A stretch of 64,000 bases of DNA from Roseibium sp. HPY-6 (GTDB lineage Bacteria; Pseudomonadota; Alphaproteobacteria; Rhizobiales; Stappiaceae), in assembly GCF_040530035.1 (NCBI RefSeq), contig NZ_JBEWCD010000003.1:372001-436000 (forward strand). The letters run 5' to 3'. The first letter of the stretch is position 1; each line of letters begins with the position of its first letter. Positions 42,848 to 52,855 of the stretch are shown in pieces. The position numbers were made by a program, and so were the translations under genes. The notes under the pieces are model-generated. The model saw nothing but the letters and a program-made list of their open reading frames with translations, did no database searches and was not told where the DNA came from.

Positions 42848-43052
42848 GGACAGGTCTCCGGGATTAACGTCCGATCGGTGTGGGCCCCACCGTCGGACAA
42901 AAGGCTTTACCGATCAATTTTTTAATTTCCAGCCTTGACGACAAAGAGAATTGGTTTCAGGGAAACCGGACCTGGGGCATGAGCAGGAAACGAGGACCCG
43001 TTCGCGCGCCCAACCAACAACGGCACTGGCGCAAGACCGCCCGGAGATTACT

Positions 43053-43958
43053 GTGACATTTGACCTCAAGCAGCATCTGGCGGCGCAAGCAAGCCGCATC
43101 GAAGCCGCTCTGGACCAGCTCCTGCAAGAAAATGCGCTTGAGGAAGAAACCGCGCGCCCGCCACGCCTCCTTTCTGCGATGCGCCATGGTGCGCTCAACG
43201 GTGGCAAGCGTTTGCGGCCCGTTCTCGTCATCGAAACCGCCAGGCTTTTCGCACGCGACGACGACGGCATTCTGCAAGCGGCATGCGCTCTGGAGCTGAT
43301 TCACTGCTACTCGCTGATCCATGACGACCTGCCTGCCATGGATGACGATGACCTTCGCCGTGGCCAGCCGACAGTGCACAAGGCCTTTGACGAAGCAACG
43401 GCGATCCTGGCGGGCGACGCGCTCCTGACACTTGCCTTTGACGTGATTGGTGGCGAAACCGTTCATGACGACCCCACCGTGCGGCTGCGTCTCTCGCGGG
43501 AACTGTCGCGCGCCTCGGGAATCGGCGGCATGGCGGGTGGGCAGATGCTTGATCTCGAATCTGAGCACCGGGAGCGCACCGAAACCGAAATCCGTCTGCT
43601 GCAATCCATGAAAACCGGCGCACTACTGCGCTATGCCTGTCGCGCGGGCGCAATTCTTGCCGGTGCACCGGCAGAAGACGTGGAGCGGATCAGCCGCTTC
43701 GGCGAGATAATCGGCCTCGCATTCCAGCTTGCGGACGATCTGCTCGACGTTGAAGCCAGCTCGGAAGTCATGGGCAAGGCCACCGGAAAGGACGCCGAGG
43801 CAGGCAAGGCAACACTTGTTGGTCTTTGGGGTGCTCCCAAAACACATGATGAATTGAAAAGATTGCGCGCCGAATCAGAAGCGCTGCTGTCGCCTTACGG
43901 CGAACGTGCCGAAACGCTTACAGCCCTGGCAAACTATATCGTCAATCGTTCGAACTGA
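43053..43958 (+). CDS. ispA: polyprenyl diphosphate synthase (farnesyl/geranylgeranyl type)
   Basis: 301 residues from a GTG at 43053 with CGGAG six bases upstream; the open frame before it lacks family similarity. The first aspartate-rich motif is HDDLPAMDDDDLRRG, the second is QLADDLLDVE, and GGKRLRPVLVIETARL binds the diphosphate. It condenses isopentenyl diphosphate with allylic primers in the cytoplasm. The usual partners xseB and dxs are not adjacent. Its 3' end overlaps the convergent tyrC gene by 17 bases. Confidence 0.93.
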   Translation: MTFDLKQHLAAQASRIEAALDQLLQENALEEETARPPRLLSAMRHGALNGGKRLRPVLVIETARLFARDDDGILQAACALELIHCYSLIHDDLPAMDDDDLRRGQPTVHKAFDEATAILAGDALLTLAFDVIGGETVHDDPTVRLRLSRELSRASGIGGMAGGQMLDLESEHRERTETEIRLLQSMKTGALLRYACRAGAILAGAPAEDVERISRFGEIIGLAFQLADDLLDVEASSEVMGKATGKDAEAGKATLVGLWGAPKTHDELKRLRAESEALLSPYGERAETLTALANYIVNRSN

Positions 43959-44886
43959 CAGGGTTTCCAGCAACGTGGCGTCCGAAGTCCGGGGCGTCTG
44001 TTTCCTGACCTGCCTCGATAATCGAGCGCCGGATGCCTCTGGTGCGCGTGAAGAGATCGAACAGCATCTGTCCATCGCCCCAACGGATCGCGCGTTGCAT
44101 AGCGGACAGGTCTTCGGAGAACCGCGCCAGCATCTCCAGGATGGCTTCCTTGTTGTTGAGACAGACATCGCGCCACATGGTCGGATCGGATGCCGCAAGA
44201 CGCGTGAAGTCGCGGAAACCGGAAGCGGAATACTTGATGACCTGAGACTTGGTCACGGTGGCAAGGTCGTCCGCGGTTCCAACGATATTGTAAGCAATCA
44301 GATGCGGCAGATGGGAAACAATCGCCAGCACCAGATCGTGGTGCTTGGGTTCCATCAGATCCACATCCGACCCGCAGCCCTGCCAAAACGCCTTGAGCTT
44401 TTCCAATGCAGCTGCATCGACGTCTGCAGACGGTGTCAGGATGCACCAGCGCTGATCAAACAGGGTTGGAAAGCCCGCGTCCGGACCGGATTGCTCGGTA
44501 CCTGCGATCGGGTGACCAGGAATGAAGTGGACGCCATCGGGAACATGAGGGCTGACCTGTTCGACAACGGATTCCTTGGTCGAGCCCGCGTCGGTCAGGA
44601 TTGCGCCGGGCTTCAGTGCGGGCGCGATCCACTTGGCGACGGCTTCATTGGCCCCTACCGGCACACACAGGACGACGAGATCAGCCCCCTCAACGGCAAC
44701 GGCGGCATCAAGCGAATAGTGATCGCCCAAACCAAGTTCTTCCGCACGCTGCAGCGTCGCCGGCGAACGCGTCGAGATGGCGATTTCTTTTGCGAGGCCG
44801 CGCTGGCGGGCAACCTGGGCAAGGGACGATCCGATCAGGCCAATACCGATCAGGGCGATCCGATCAAAAAGGGGAGCACCGGTCAT
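43942..44886 (-). CDS. tyrC: prephenate/arogenate (cyclohexadienyl) dehydrogenase
   Basis: 314 residues from ATG 44886. The NAD(P) loop IALIGIGLIGSSLAQVAR is at the N-terminus, followed by VLCVPVGANEAV, LTDAGSTKESVV, the prephenate-site FIPGHPIAGTEQSGPDAGF and LVLAIVSHLPHLIAYNIV, then a helical dimerisation domain. It catalyses the oxidative decarboxylation towards tyrosine. It is third in the chorismate mutase-hisC-tyrC unit, 17 bases after hisC. Confidence 0.94.
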   Translation of the reverse strand: MTGAPLFDRIALIGIGLIGSSLAQVARQRGLAKEIAISTRSPATLQRAEELGLGDHYSLDAAVAVEGADLVVLCVPVGANEAVAKWIAPALKPGAILTDAGSTKESVVEQVSPHVPDGVHFIPGHPIAGTEQSGPDAGFPTLFDQRWCILTPSADVDAAALEKLKAFWQGCGSDVDLMEPKHHDLVLAIVSHLPHLIAYNIVGTADDLATVTKSQVIKYSASGFRDFTRLAASDPTMWRDVCLNNKEAILEMLARFSEDLSAMQRAIRWGDGQMLFDLFTRTRGIRRSIIEAGQETDAPDFGRHVAGNPVSSND

Positions 44887-44903
44887 GTGTTGTTGTTCTG
44901 CCT

Positions 44904-46040
44904 TCAGGCTTGTCCCAGAAAGTCTTTCAGATGTTGAAGAACGGCGCGATTTGCCTCTTCGGAACCGACCGTCATGCGCAACGAATTCGGCAGACCATAA
45001 TTCCCGACCTGACGCAGGACGCACCCATGTTGCAGAAGATAGGCATCCGCATCTGCCGCACGTTTCCCTGGCTCGTCAGGAAAGTGAACCAGTACGAAAT
45101 TTCCAACACTCGGCGTTACCTTCAAGCCGAGTTTTTCCAGCTCCTGGGTGATCCATGGGAGCCATTCGTCATTGTGTTCAATTGCCCTGGTAACGAACTC
45201 CCGGTCTTTGACCGCTGCGATCCCGGCCGCAATTGCCATCCCCGAAACGTTGAACGGCCCACGGATCCTGTTCAGCGCATCGATAATGTGTTTCGGTCCG
45301 AAGCCCCAGCCGATCCGCAGATTGGCAAGGCCATAGATCTTCGAGAAGGTTCGTGTCATCACAACGTTCTGCGCCGTCGCTGCGAGCTCGATCCCGCTCT
45401 CGTAATCGTTCTTGCGCACATACTCCCCATAGGCCGCATCAAGAACCAGAAGGATATGCGCAGGCAGTGCCTCGTGTAGGCGCTTGACCTCCTCAAACGG
45501 CAGGTAGGTGCCCGTCGGATTGTTCGGATTGGCGATAAAGACCATTTTCGTCTTGTCGTTCACCCTCGCCAGGATAGCATCGACGTCGGTCTTCAGGTTC
45601 GTTTCGGGTGCAACAACAGGCGTTGCACCCGCTGCCCTTATGGCAATGTCGTAAATCAGGAAGCCATGTTCGGAATAAATCGCCTCATCGCCTGACCCTA
45701 GATAGGCGTAGGCAAGAAAGCTCAGGATTTCATCGGAACCGGCGCCGCAGATTATGCGATCGGGGTGCAGGCCATAGATTTCGGCGATCGCGTCGCGAAG
45801 TTCGTTGGCAGCGCCATCCGGATAGAGCTCCAGATTTCTGGCAACAGTTTCAATGGCCGCTTTGGCCGCCGGACTTGCACCGAGCGGCGTTTCGTTGGAC
45901 GAAAGCTTGTGCACGGTTTTACCGTGCGTGCCCTTGGACTTACCGGGAACGTAAGCGGCTATGTCCATGACACCGGCGCGCGGCTGCGGGCGATCCGGCT
46001 TGGTGTTGTCGGCGTGCGTCATGTGCGTCATCTCGTTCAT
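44904..46040 (-). CDS. hisC: histidinol-phosphate / aromatic aminotransferase
   Basis: 378 residues, class I/II PLP enzyme. Motifs are [65 protein letters not shown], the PLP lysine in [17 protein letters not shown], and the C-terminal [17 protein letters not shown]. Sitting between chorismate mutase and tyrC, it very probably serves tyrosine and phenylalanine synthesis as well as, or instead of, histidine synthesis. The start overlaps the chorismate mutase stop as ATGA. Confidence 0.93.
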   Translation of the reverse strand: MNEMTHMTHADNTKPDRPQPRAGVMDIAAYVPGKSKGTHGKTVHKLSSNETPLGASPAAKAAIETVARNLELYPDGAANELRDAIAEIYGLHPDRIICGAGSDEILSFLAYAYLGSGDEAIYSEHGFLIYDIAIRAAGATPVVAPETNLKTDVDAILARVNDKTKMVFIANPNNPTGTYLPFEEVKRLHEALPAHILLVLDAAYGEYVRKNDYESGIELAATAQNVVMTRTFSKIYGLANLRIGWGFGPKHIIDALNRIRGPFNVSGMAIAAGIAAVKDREFVTRAIEHNDEWLPWITQELEKLGLKVTPSVGNFVLVHFPDEPGKRAADADAYLLQHGCVLRQVGNYGLPNSLRMTVGSEEANRAVLQHLKDFLGQA

Positions 46041-46906
46041 CGTTGCGGCTCCTCGCCGCCAAATTCGTCGTCTTCATCGCCATCGGCATCGATTGGCGCG
46101 GCGTATCCGCCAACACACCGCAGGACATCCGGTTCAGCCCCTGCTGCAACACAGGCTTTGCGAACATCTTCTTCCGTCAATTCGCCTGATATGGCGAGCA
46201 GGGCATCGACACCGTTTGCCGAACGGAAGAAGCTCAGGACCTCGATACCCTGATCCATCAGCCTGCCCGGCAGCACATCCGACCAGCGTGCATCGTAAAC
46301 GGCAACATCTGCAGTTTCCGCAAGACTGCCGGACCTGGCCAGAACAAGCGCTGGCAGATCTGCCGGCCGCTCGTCGAGCATGACGAAAGGCAGCCTTGCA
46401 CGCACCTGTGCACCTGCTTCGCTCAAACCGCGCCACCAGGGCAACTCCGCCCGGTCCGTCAGGGCGACCAGGCCGATCGCTCCTTCGGACGATAGACCAA
46501 CGGCGTCGACCACATCGGCAGCATCGCTGCACGGATCAAGTTCGGTCGCAAATCCGAAATTGAAGCGGGCGAGATCAAGCATCTCGATCAGCTCGGCACC
46601 GCCATCCAGATAAATGACCGGTCTGGTCTGCGCCGCAGAACACGCCCCGACAATGTCACGCCAGATGTGTTCAACCGCTGTCAGGGGCAATGATCCCTGA
46701 TGCCGTTCCACCATTTGCCGGACACTGTCCGCATCCCTTTCCGGATCAAAAAAATCCGAAGTGGCACCACCAGATTCACGGGCGGTTTGAATTGCCGTCT
46801 CCAGCTCTGCGCGTTCCATCAACGCCTGGTGAATGCGCGTGTCGATATCGTCAACGCGCGCGCGCAGGTCAACATCGGTCGTCGCGCCGTCCGGTGCTTG
46901 CGGCAT
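46037..46906 (-). CDS. AroQ-type chorismate mutase with a long C-terminal domain
   Basis: 289 residues from ATG 46906; an upstream ATG at 46984 is possible but has a poor ribosome site. Residues 10-100 match the all-helical AroQ mutase: [39 protein letters not shown] and [16 protein letters not shown]. The remaining 190 residues ([58 protein letters not shown]) resemble a decayed or diverged binding domain, not an active prephenate dehydratase with its TRF motif. It starts the aromatic amino-acid unit; the tail may give feedback control. Confidence 0.85.
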   Translation of the reverse strand: MPQAPDGATTDVDLRARVDDIDTRIHQALMERAELETAIQTARESGGATSDFFDPERDADSVRQMVERHQGSLPLTAVEHIWRDIVGACSAAQTRPVIYLDGGAELIEMLDLARFNFGFATELDPCSDAADVVDAVGLSSEGAIGLVALTDRAELPWWRGLSEAGAQVRARLPFVMLDERPADLPALVLARSGSLAETADVAVYDARWSDVLPGRLMDQGIEVLSFFRSANGVDALLAISGELTEEDVRKACVAAGAEPDVLRCVGGYAAPIDADGDEDDEFGGEEPQR

Positions 46907-47131
46907 GTGGTGTTCCAGCCTTGGTTTTTTCGTCAGCGGCGCATAGTCATAGGCATGTGATCGCCCAAACGCAAAAGAAATCATTGACTCGGCAAGCAAG
47001 GCGCGGCTAGGTCGCCAGTCTGTCTGTAGTGCAGAACGGCTTCTCCATGCGAATCCTCGAGCGCAGACAGCTGCAAACTGACACAATCGGCGCGTTTTGA
47101 GAGTCGAAAAAACAAGATTGCCCAATTGATC

Positions 47132-48334
47132 ATGCCAGCTGACAGTCAAAATCCGGCAGCACACGATACTGTAAAGGCGAATGAAGCGGAGACGCCTTCC
47201 AGCAAACTCGTGCGGTTTCCGGCGGAAGAGCCGCTGGAGCTGGATTCAGGCATCCGACTCGGACCGTGGCAGATTGCCTACGAAACCTATGGCGCGCTAA
47301 ACACCGACCGGTCGAACGCCATCCTGATCTGCCATGCTCTGACCGGTGATCAGTATGTCGCGTCAACCAATCCTGTGACCGGCAAGCCGGGCTGGTGGAA
47401 CCTGATGGTCGGGCCCGGTAGACCCATCGATACAGATCATTATTTCGTTATCTGTGCCAACGTGCTGGGCGGCTGCCTTGGCACGACCGGACCGGCGACT
47501 ATCAACGCGGAAACGGGTGTGCCTTACGGCCTCGATCTTCCCGTGGTAACCATCCGCGACATGGTGCGTGCGCAGGCGCGCCTCGTGGATCACCTCGGTA
47601 TCGAAACACTTTTCGCCGTCATCGGCGGATCGATGGGCGGCATGCAGGTGCTCCAATGGGCGGCCAGTTATCCGGAGCGGGTGTTTGCAGCCATACCGAT
47701 TGCTGCGGCGGCCCGGCATACGTCGCAGAACATCGCCTTTCACGAAGTCGGTCGGCAAGCAATCATGGCGGATCCGAACTGGCGTGGCGGTAGTTACATC
47801 GAAGAAGGCGTCCGGCCAACCAAGGGCCTGGCAGTGGCCCGGATGGCGGCGCACGTCACTTACATGTCCGACGAATCCCTGCACCAGAAGTTCGGGCGCA
47901 ATCTTCAGGATCGCGAGAACCTGACCTTCGGGTTCGACGCCGATTTCCAGATCGAAAGCTATCTTCGCCATCAGGGCATGACCTTCGTCGACCGCTTTGA
48001 CGCCAACTCCTATCTCTATGTCACGCGGGCGATGGACTATTTCGATCTTGCACAGGAGTTTGGCGGCACCCTGCCGAATGCATTCGCGGATACAAAAACC
48101 CGGTTTTGCGTGATGTCGTTTACGTCGGACTGGCTGTTCCCGACATCGGAAAGCCGCAGCGTTGTGAAAGCACTCAATGCCGCTGCGGCAAACGTTTCCT
48201 TCGTCGAGATTGAAAGCGACCGTGGTCACGATTCATTCCTTCTGGACGTGCCCGAAATGTTCGATACCATCCAGGGCTTCATGACAGGCGCCGCCCATGC
48301 GCGCGGCATTCCAGCGCCGGGGGAGGCTCCCTGA
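47132..48334 (+). CDS. metX: homoserine O-acetyltransferase
   Basis: 400 residues from ATG 47132. An alpha/beta-hydrolase-fold acyltransferase: [17 protein letters not shown], the [19 protein letters not shown] loop, the nucleophile elbow [14 protein letters not shown], and the acid/base [14 protein letters not shown] and [13 protein letters not shown]. It activates homoserine with acetyl-CoA for methionine synthesis. metW follows after one base pair, the conserved alphaproteobacterial pair. I see no SAM-II riboswitch in the 225-base upstream gap. Confidence 0.95.
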   Translation: MPADSQNPAAHDTVKANEAETPSSKLVRFPAEEPLELDSGIRLGPWQIAYETYGALNTDRSNAILICHALTGDQYVASTNPVTGKPGWWNLMVGPGRPIDTDHYFVICANVLGGCLGTTGPATINAETGVPYGLDLPVVTIRDMVRAQARLVDHLGIETLFAVIGGSMGGMQVLQWAASYPERVFAAIPIAAAARHTSQNIAFHEVGRQAIMADPNWRGGSYIEEGVRPTKGLAVARMAAHVTYMSDESLHQKFGRNLQDRENLTFGFDADFQIESYLRHQGMTFVDRFDANSYLYVTRAMDYFDLAQEFGGTLPNAFADTKTRFCVMSFTSDWLFPTSESRSVVKALNAAAANVSFVEIESDRGHDSFLLDVPEMFDTIQGFMTGAAHARGIPAPGEAP

Positions 48335-48335
48335 C

Positions 48336-48968
48336 ATGAACCTTGCTCCCAGGCAGACACGCCCCGGCGAAGTTCGGGGTGACCACAAGGTTGTTGCCGC
48401 GCTTGTCCCGGTCGGCGCGCGTGTCCTTGATATCGGCTCGGAAGACGGCGCGCTTCTCGACCATCTCGTCCATGAACGCCAGGTCGACGGCCGTGGTGTG
48501 GAGCTGAGCCAGGCAGGCGTGAACCGCTGCGTTGCACGCGGGCTTTCCGTGATCCAGGGTGATGCCGACAAGGATCTCTCGGACTATCCGGACGACGCGT
48601 TCGACGTTGTCATCTTGAGCCAGACCCTGCAGGCGACCCGCGAGCCGAAGAAAGTCATGCGTGAGCTTCTGCGCATCGGCAAACAGGTGGTCGTTTCGAT
48701 CCCGAATTTTGCCCATTGGCGCAACCGCATGCAGCTCCTGTTCCGCGGCCGTATGCCCGTTACGAAATACCTGCCCTATGAGTGGTACGACACGCCGAAC
48801 ATCCATTTCTGCTCGCTGCGCGACTTTGTCGAACTGTGCCATGAACTGGATGCAGACGTGGAAAAGGCGATCGCGCTGAGCGCGACAGGCAACAAGATCC
48901 CGGTCAACGCGCCCTGGTGGGTGTGGAATATCGTTGCTGAACAGGCCGTATTTTTGCTGAAACGGTGA
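48336..48968 (+). CDS. metW: methionine biosynthesis protein MetW
   Basis: 210 residues from ATG 48336 with GGGGGAGG upstream and the metX stop one base before. A small SAM-methyltransferase-like domain: VLDIGSEDGALLDHLV, GVELSQAGVNRCVARGLSV, VILSQTLQATREPKKVM and SIPNFAHWRNRMQLLFRGRM with YDTPNIHFCSLRDF. MetW works with MetX in the homoserine acetylation step in related bacteria, and its own reaction is unclear. Confidence 0.95.
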   Translation: MNLAPRQTRPGEVRGDHKVVAALVPVGARVLDIGSEDGALLDHLVHERQVDGRGVELSQAGVNRCVARGLSVIQGDADKDLSDYPDDAFDVVILSQTLQATREPKKVMRELLRIGKQVVVSIPNFAHWRNRMQLLFRGRMPVTKYLPYEWYDTPNIHFCSLRDFVELCHELDADVEKAIALSATGNKIPVNAPWWVWNIVAEQAVFLLKR

Positions 48969-49031
48969 TCCTTAACCGCTCACGCGCGCCAGCGTTCCGA
49001 CAAAGCCTTTTAAGAAACCGGCGTACCGCCG

Positions 49032-49832
49032 TCACGATCCTTCCGGCGCTTCACGAGACAACTGGATCCGCTGTGGTCGGACTGCCCGGACAGGCTTTAG
49101 CCCCGTCGCGACACCCTCGGGAATGAAAACCGGACGCAGCACTCTGAGACGGCTCCGTTTGCCGTCGGCCGGAAGGCTTTGGAACACGACTTTTTCCGCT
49201 TCCACGACCAGCACGCCGCCAAAGACCGGCCAGATTCTGCGGCCGATCCCTTCCCAGGTTCTTGCCGCACGCAGGATCGTGCGCGCCTTTGATGGCGGCA
49301 TGAACAGCGCTTCCTTATCGTCGACAACGTTGAATTCGCAGCTCTTGAGAAGGTCTTTTAGCTGGCCGCTTGAATAAGGGCGGCCGTACCCGAAGGGTGA
49401 CAATTCGGATTGCGCCCAAAGCCCGCGCCTGTTCGGCACGACCGCAATCAACCGGCCACCGGGCGACAACAGGCGCCAGGCTTCCTTGAGCATAGCCTCC
49501 GGATCCGAGCAATGGTCGAGCGCATGCACCAACATGACCCGGTCAAAGGATATGTCGGGAAATGGTAACGCCGCATCCTCCACCAGCGCACACGTACTGT
49601 CTCGCTCCCGCGGCCAGGGCACAGCACCTTGCGGCGCTGGCATGGCAGCAATCGCGCGTTCCGCCATGTCGAGATACGGCCGCATGAATGGCCCGGCATA
49701 ACCAAGCCCCAAAAGCCGTTGTCCGTTCAGATCCGGCCACATTTCCCGGATAGGTGCACCGATCAGGCTTCTAAGCAGGCGCCCGAGCGGTAAATCGTAA
49801 AATGCACGCAAATGAACGACGTCGAGATACAT
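49032..49832 (-). CDS. class I SAM-dependent methyltransferase
   Basis: 266 residues. The SAM loop is RLLGLGYAGPFMRPYLDMA, motif II is LPFPDISFDRVMLVHALDH and motif III is EAWRLLSPGGRLIAVVPNRRG. The C-terminal half after 165 is basic (AARTWEGIGRRIWPVFGGVL, KRSRLRVLRPVFIPEG) and has no recognised domain. Genes of this kind commonly lie divergent from gloB in Hyphomicrobiales, as here. Substrate unknown. Confidence 0.8.
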   Translation of the reverse strand: MYLDVVHLRAFYDLPLGRLLRSLIGAPIREMWPDLNGQRLLGLGYAGPFMRPYLDMAERAIAAMPAPQGAVPWPRERDSTCALVEDAALPFPDISFDRVMLVHALDHCSDPEAMLKEAWRLLSPGGRLIAVVPNRRGLWAQSELSPFGYGRPYSSGQLKDLLKSCEFNVVDDKEALFMPPSKARTILRAARTWEGIGRRIWPVFGGVLVVEAEKVVFQSLPADGKRSRLRVLRPVFIPEGVATGLKPVRAVRPQRIQLSREAPEGS

Positions 49833-49981
49833 AAGGGCACGGGCCTAAAATCGGGTTCGAACTGGCTTGAGGCGGACTGCTCCTCTGCGGGGACTGAAAG
49901 CGCAGGCTTCCCGTCTTGCCCTCCGGCTTCCTGTTTGCCACTGTGACAATCAACAAGTCAATCACTTCGGAAACCTTCCTC

Positions 49982-50764
49982 ATGACCTTGAACGACACAA
50001 CCGAGATCCTCCAGTTTCCCTGCCTTAACGACAATTTCGGCGTGTTGGTTCACGACACCGGGAGTGGCACGACCATCGCCTTCGATGTCCCCGACAGCGG
50101 GCCTTACGAGAAAGCGCTGCAGGAAAAGGGCTGGACGCTTACGCACATTCTCATCACGCATCACCATTGGGATCATGTGCAAGGGCTGGGTGAGTTGAAG
50201 CAGAAGACAGGCGCGACAGTTTTTGGCCCGGCCAGGTCTCGCCAGAAAATTACCGAGTTGGATCGCTTCGTAGAAGACAGCGATCACATTCGCTGCGGTC
50301 CCTACGAAATCAAGGCGATTGCAACGCCGGGCCACACGCTCGATCAGATTTCCTGGTACATCCCGGTGATCGGGATGGCGCATACGGGCGACACTCTGTT
50401 TTCTCTCGGGTGCGGCAGGGTGTTTGAAGGCGACAAGGAAATGATGTGGTCGTCCCTCGCCAAGCTCTTGCGGGAACTCCCTGACGACACGAAAATCTAT
50501 TGCGGCCATGAGTACACGGCAGCAAACGCGGCTTTTTCACTCACGATAGAGCCGGACAACGCGGACCTAAGGGCGCGTGCGGAAGAAGTGAAACAATTGC
50601 GGGCGGACAACCAGCCAACCCTGCCGACAACAATGGCCTTGGAGAAGGCGACCAATCCGTTTCTAAGAGCGGGTGAGGCATCCGTTGCGGAGGCGCTCGG
50701 CATGTCGGGCAAATCAGCCACAGAGGTTTTTACGGAGATCCGCACACGAAAAGACAACGCGTAG
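49982..50764 (+). CDS. gloB: hydroxyacylglutathione hydrolase (glyoxalase II)
   Basis: 260 residues. Metallo-beta-lactamase fold with the two-metal motif THHHWDHVQG, further ligands in TPGHTLDQISWY and HTGDTLFSLGCGR, and the glutathione-binding IYCGHEYTAANAAF. It hydrolyses S-lactoylglutathione, the last step of methylglyoxal removal. ATG 49982 begins the family-typical N-terminus; its ribosome site is weak. Confidence 0.95.
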   Translation: MTLNDTTEILQFPCLNDNFGVLVHDTGSGTTIAFDVPDSGPYEKALQEKGWTLTHILITHHHWDHVQGLGELKQKTGATVFGPARSRQKITELDRFVEDSDHIRCGPYEIKAIATPGHTLDQISWYIPVIGMAHTGDTLFSLGCGRVFEGDKEMMWSSLAKLLRELPDDTKIYCGHEYTAANAAFSLTIEPDNADLRARAEEVKQLRADNQPTLPTTMALEKATNPFLRAGEASVAEALGMSGKSATEVFTEIRTRKDNA

Positions 50765-50888
50765 GCCTGTTTCATTGCCAAGCGTTCCGTCGGCAATAAT
50801 ACTCAAACCATTTCTGCACACTAAGCCTTAAAACCCCGGTTTCTGTCCCCCATATGGTTGCCATTGTGATCATGTGAGGGCAGAAACC

Positions 50889-51095
50889 ATGACACCCGCA
50901 AACATTCCGGCGTCCACATCCCGCACGGCCGAACAGCGTGCGCAGGACGTCGTTCACCGCATTGTCAGCCAGGCGGAAGCAATTCCAATGCATCACGGTG
51001 GCGGCCACAAACTCGATATGCAGATCCTCTACGATGAGGTGGTGGCTGCGCTTCGGGAAACGATTGACGATCTTGCCTATTGTTCCGAGGCGTGA
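50889..51095 (+). CDS. small hypothetical protein
   Basis: 68 residues from ATG 50889 with GAGGG eight bases upstream. The protein is soluble and predicted helical (EQRAQDVVHRIVSQAEAI, MQILYDEVVAALRETIDDL) with a His-rich turn (MHHGGGHKLD). No known domain. The good ribosome site and codon use argue that it is real. Confidence 0.6.
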   Translation: MTPANIPASTSRTAEQRAQDVVHRIVSQAEAIPMHHGGGHKLDMQILYDEVVAALRETIDDLAYCSEA

Positions 51096-51154
51096 GTTTT
51101 TTGTAACAATTGCGAACAACATCCATTTTGACTCTTACCGAATTCGTTGTTCCA

Positions 51155-51601
51155 ATGTCACCTTCCTCCAATCTGACCGCCAATGAGGTCGTTGACCTCC
51201 TGAAAATGCAGCCTCATCCGGAAGGCGGGTATTTTGTCGAGACATTCCGGGACGACCTCACCGACGCCCACGGCAGGGCGGCCTCCACCCTGATTTACTT
51301 TCTCCTCCCCGAAGGCGTGCTGTCTCGGTGGCACAAGGTCGATGCCGCTGAAACCTGGCACTGGTACGCAGGTGCCCCTTTGGAACTGTCGATCAGCGCC
51401 GAAGGTAAGACCAAGAGCGTTGTCCGGCTTGGAAACGACCTTGTCGCCGGCGAACGCCCTCAAGGCATTGTGCCGCGTGCCGGCTGGCAGCAGGCTCGTT
51501 CCCTGGGCGCGTGGACGCTGGTTGGCTGTACGGTTGCGCCCGGTTTTCAGTTCGAGGGATTTGAAATGGCGCCGGACGGGTGGGAGCCAGGCGGATCATA
51601 G
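51155..51601 (+). CDS. DUF985 cupin-fold protein
   Basis: 148 residues. It matches the DUF985 cupin pattern: EVVDLLKMQPHPEGGYFVET, ASTLIYFLLPEGVLSRWHKV, ETWHWYAGAPLELSI, and GWQQARSLGAWTLVGCTVAP-GF near the end. The His/Glu positions of a cupin metal site are present (HPEGGY, RWHKVD, TWHWY). Function is unknown; some relatives bind sugars or metals. Confidence 0.85.
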   Translation: MSPSSNLTANEVVDLLKMQPHPEGGYFVETFRDDLTDAHGRAASTLIYFLLPEGVLSRWHKVDAAETWHWYAGAPLELSISAEGKTKSVVRLGNDLVAGERPQGIVPRAGWQQARSLGAWTLVGCTVAPGFQFEGFEMAPDGWEPGGS

Positions 51602-51611
51602 GAGTGCGCCT

Positions 51612-52034
51612 GTGCGTGGAAGAACCATTCGCGGATATCTGATCAGCCTGGCCGTCGCGAGTGCAACGATCATCCTGACACTGAACTTCGTTCAGCCCGG
51701 CGGCCCAGGGGGCATAAATGCTGCACATTTGCTGATCTTTGGGGTTGTGCTCTTGGTAACCGGGGCGCTCACAATCATTCCATCAATATTCCTGATCATG
51801 GCGTCCGAGAGGAATGCGATCAGAAATCCGCTTTTCTATGTCGCCTTTTCAAGTCTGCTGAGCATTTTCGTACTTCCGGTAATTTCACTTCGTATGGACC
51901 TTCAAATACTCACGCAGTCGCTAGTCTTTCTGCCCGGCGGCATCGCCTCCGGCTGCACCTACTGGTGGTTCGCAGGCCGAAAGGCAGGCAAACGACCGGA
52001 AGATTTACAGAAGCAAATCAACGTCTTCGACTGA
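51612..52034 (+). CDS. hypothetical four-helix membrane protein
   Basis: 140 residues from a GTG at 51612 with GGAG seven bases upstream; it starts 11 bases after the cupin gene and is likely co-transcribed. Four hydrophobic segments are visible (GYLISLAVASATIILTLNFV, AAHLLIFGVVLLVTGALTII, FYVAFSSLLSIFVLPVISL, SLVFLPGGIASGCTYWWFAG), and the tail is basic. No family is recognised. Confidence 0.65.
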   Translation: MRGRTIRGYLISLAVASATIILTLNFVQPGGPGGINAAHLLIFGVVLLVTGALTIIPSIFLIMASERNAIRNPLFYVAFSSLLSIFVLPVISLRMDLQILTQSLVFLPGGIASGCTYWWFAGRKAGKRPEDLQKQINVFD

Positions 52035-52044
52035 CCGACGGTCA

Positions 52045-52072
52045 CCCCGGAACGCGAGCCGGTCTTCCGGGG
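52045..52072. terminator. possible bidirectional terminator stem between convergent genes
   Basis: CCCCGGA (52045-52051) and TCCGGGG (52066-52072) are perfect seven-base arms between the convergent stops at 52034 and 52099. There is no clear T run on either side, so activity as a terminator is uncertain. The arms also match those inside the 280-base repeat units. Confidence 0.4.
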
Positions 52073-52098
52073 CGACAGACGTCTGAAACAGCGTTGGA

Positions 52099-52716
52099 TC
52101 AGGCGGCGGCCTTGGCGCGTGCGACGGCGGCTTCGAGATCAGCGTCCGGATTAATGGTCAGGATACTTGGCTGGTGCCGCGTGGTCACAACGGTCTTGAT
52201 GCCGACAAGCCCGAACCACCAATCCATGTAGGCCGAGTGAAAGTCTTCGCCGTACTTCTTGTCTGCGCCCGGTGCATATACTCCGGAACTGTAAAACACA
52301 TGTGCCGTCTTGTTTTCCAGCAACCCGAAATACCCTCGTTCCGGTTCAAATCCGAACAGGAGACCCGGTTGCGTGATTACGTCAATATAATGCTTCAGCT
52401 TGTAGGGAATGCCGCCGTTCCACATCGGAACGTTGAAGACATATTCGTCTGCCTCAATGAACCTTTGCGTGACTTCAACAACCTGGTCCCAAGCGCTCTT
52501 GCCTGCAGCATCCATTTCTCCGACGCCGAAGAAAGACAGTTTGGCAGCGTTTTTGTCACCGTCGAATTCCGGCAGGTCTGCCGACCAAAGGTTCAGGCTG
52601 TCGACCTGGACCGCCGGCTCTCTTTGTAACCGCGCACTGAGATAGGTATCGGCCAGAAGAGCGGACTGAGATTTCGGCCCGCGCGGGGAGGCGTTGATAT
52701 GCAGGATCTTGGTCAT
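52099..52716 (-). CDS. azoR: FMN-dependent NADH azoreductase
   Basis: 205 residues from ATG 52716, with AAGGAG upstream. It is a classical AzoR: INASPRGPKSQSALLADTYL binds the FMN phosphate, VFNVPMWNGGIPYKLKHYID is the flavin/substrate segment, and SSGVYAPG is the family loop. It reduces azo dyes and quinones with NADH. The gene is divergent from a CGNR regulator with an inverted repeat between them. Confidence 0.93.
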   Translation of the reverse strand: MTKILHINASPRGPKSQSALLADTYLSARLQREPAVQVDSLNLWSADLPEFDGDKNAAKLSFFGVGEMDAAGKSAWDQVVEVTQRFIEADEYVFNVPMWNGGIPYKLKHYIDVITQPGLLFGFEPERGYFGLLENKTAHVFYSSGVYAPGADKKYGEDFHSAYMDWWFGLVGIKTVVTTRHQPSILTINPDADLEAAVARAKAAA

Positions 52717-52777
52717 TGCGGAAAACTCCTTGCGATGAGATATCAAAACTTGGCAACCATCTAAATACATATTTGAC

Positions 52778-52800
52778 GGTTACAAACAATATCGATAACC
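52778..52800. promoter_or_regulatory. inverted repeat between azoR and the CGNR regulator
   Basis: GGTTA (52778-52782) and TAACC (52796-52800) are separated by 13 bases; related half sites (CAACCATC, GGTTTC) lie on both flanks. This is the natural operator position for the CGNR protein. Binding is inferred. Confidence 0.4.
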
Positions 52801-52855
52801 ATCAAAATCCTAATTTGCAGGTTTCAAAAACCCGTGAAGATGTCAGGAAACCCCA

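Noticed and set aside
46907..47131. Possible SAM-II riboswitch upstream of metX
   Set aside because: metX is a common SAM-II target in alphaproteobacteria, but the conserved pseudoknot strings are not visible here. Only a weak inverted repeat (CTGTCTG / CAGACAG at 47020-47070) is present.
49845..49870. tRNA-like GGTTCGAACTGG string
   Set aside because: Resembles a T-loop, but no acceptor, D or anticodon stems can be formed around it.
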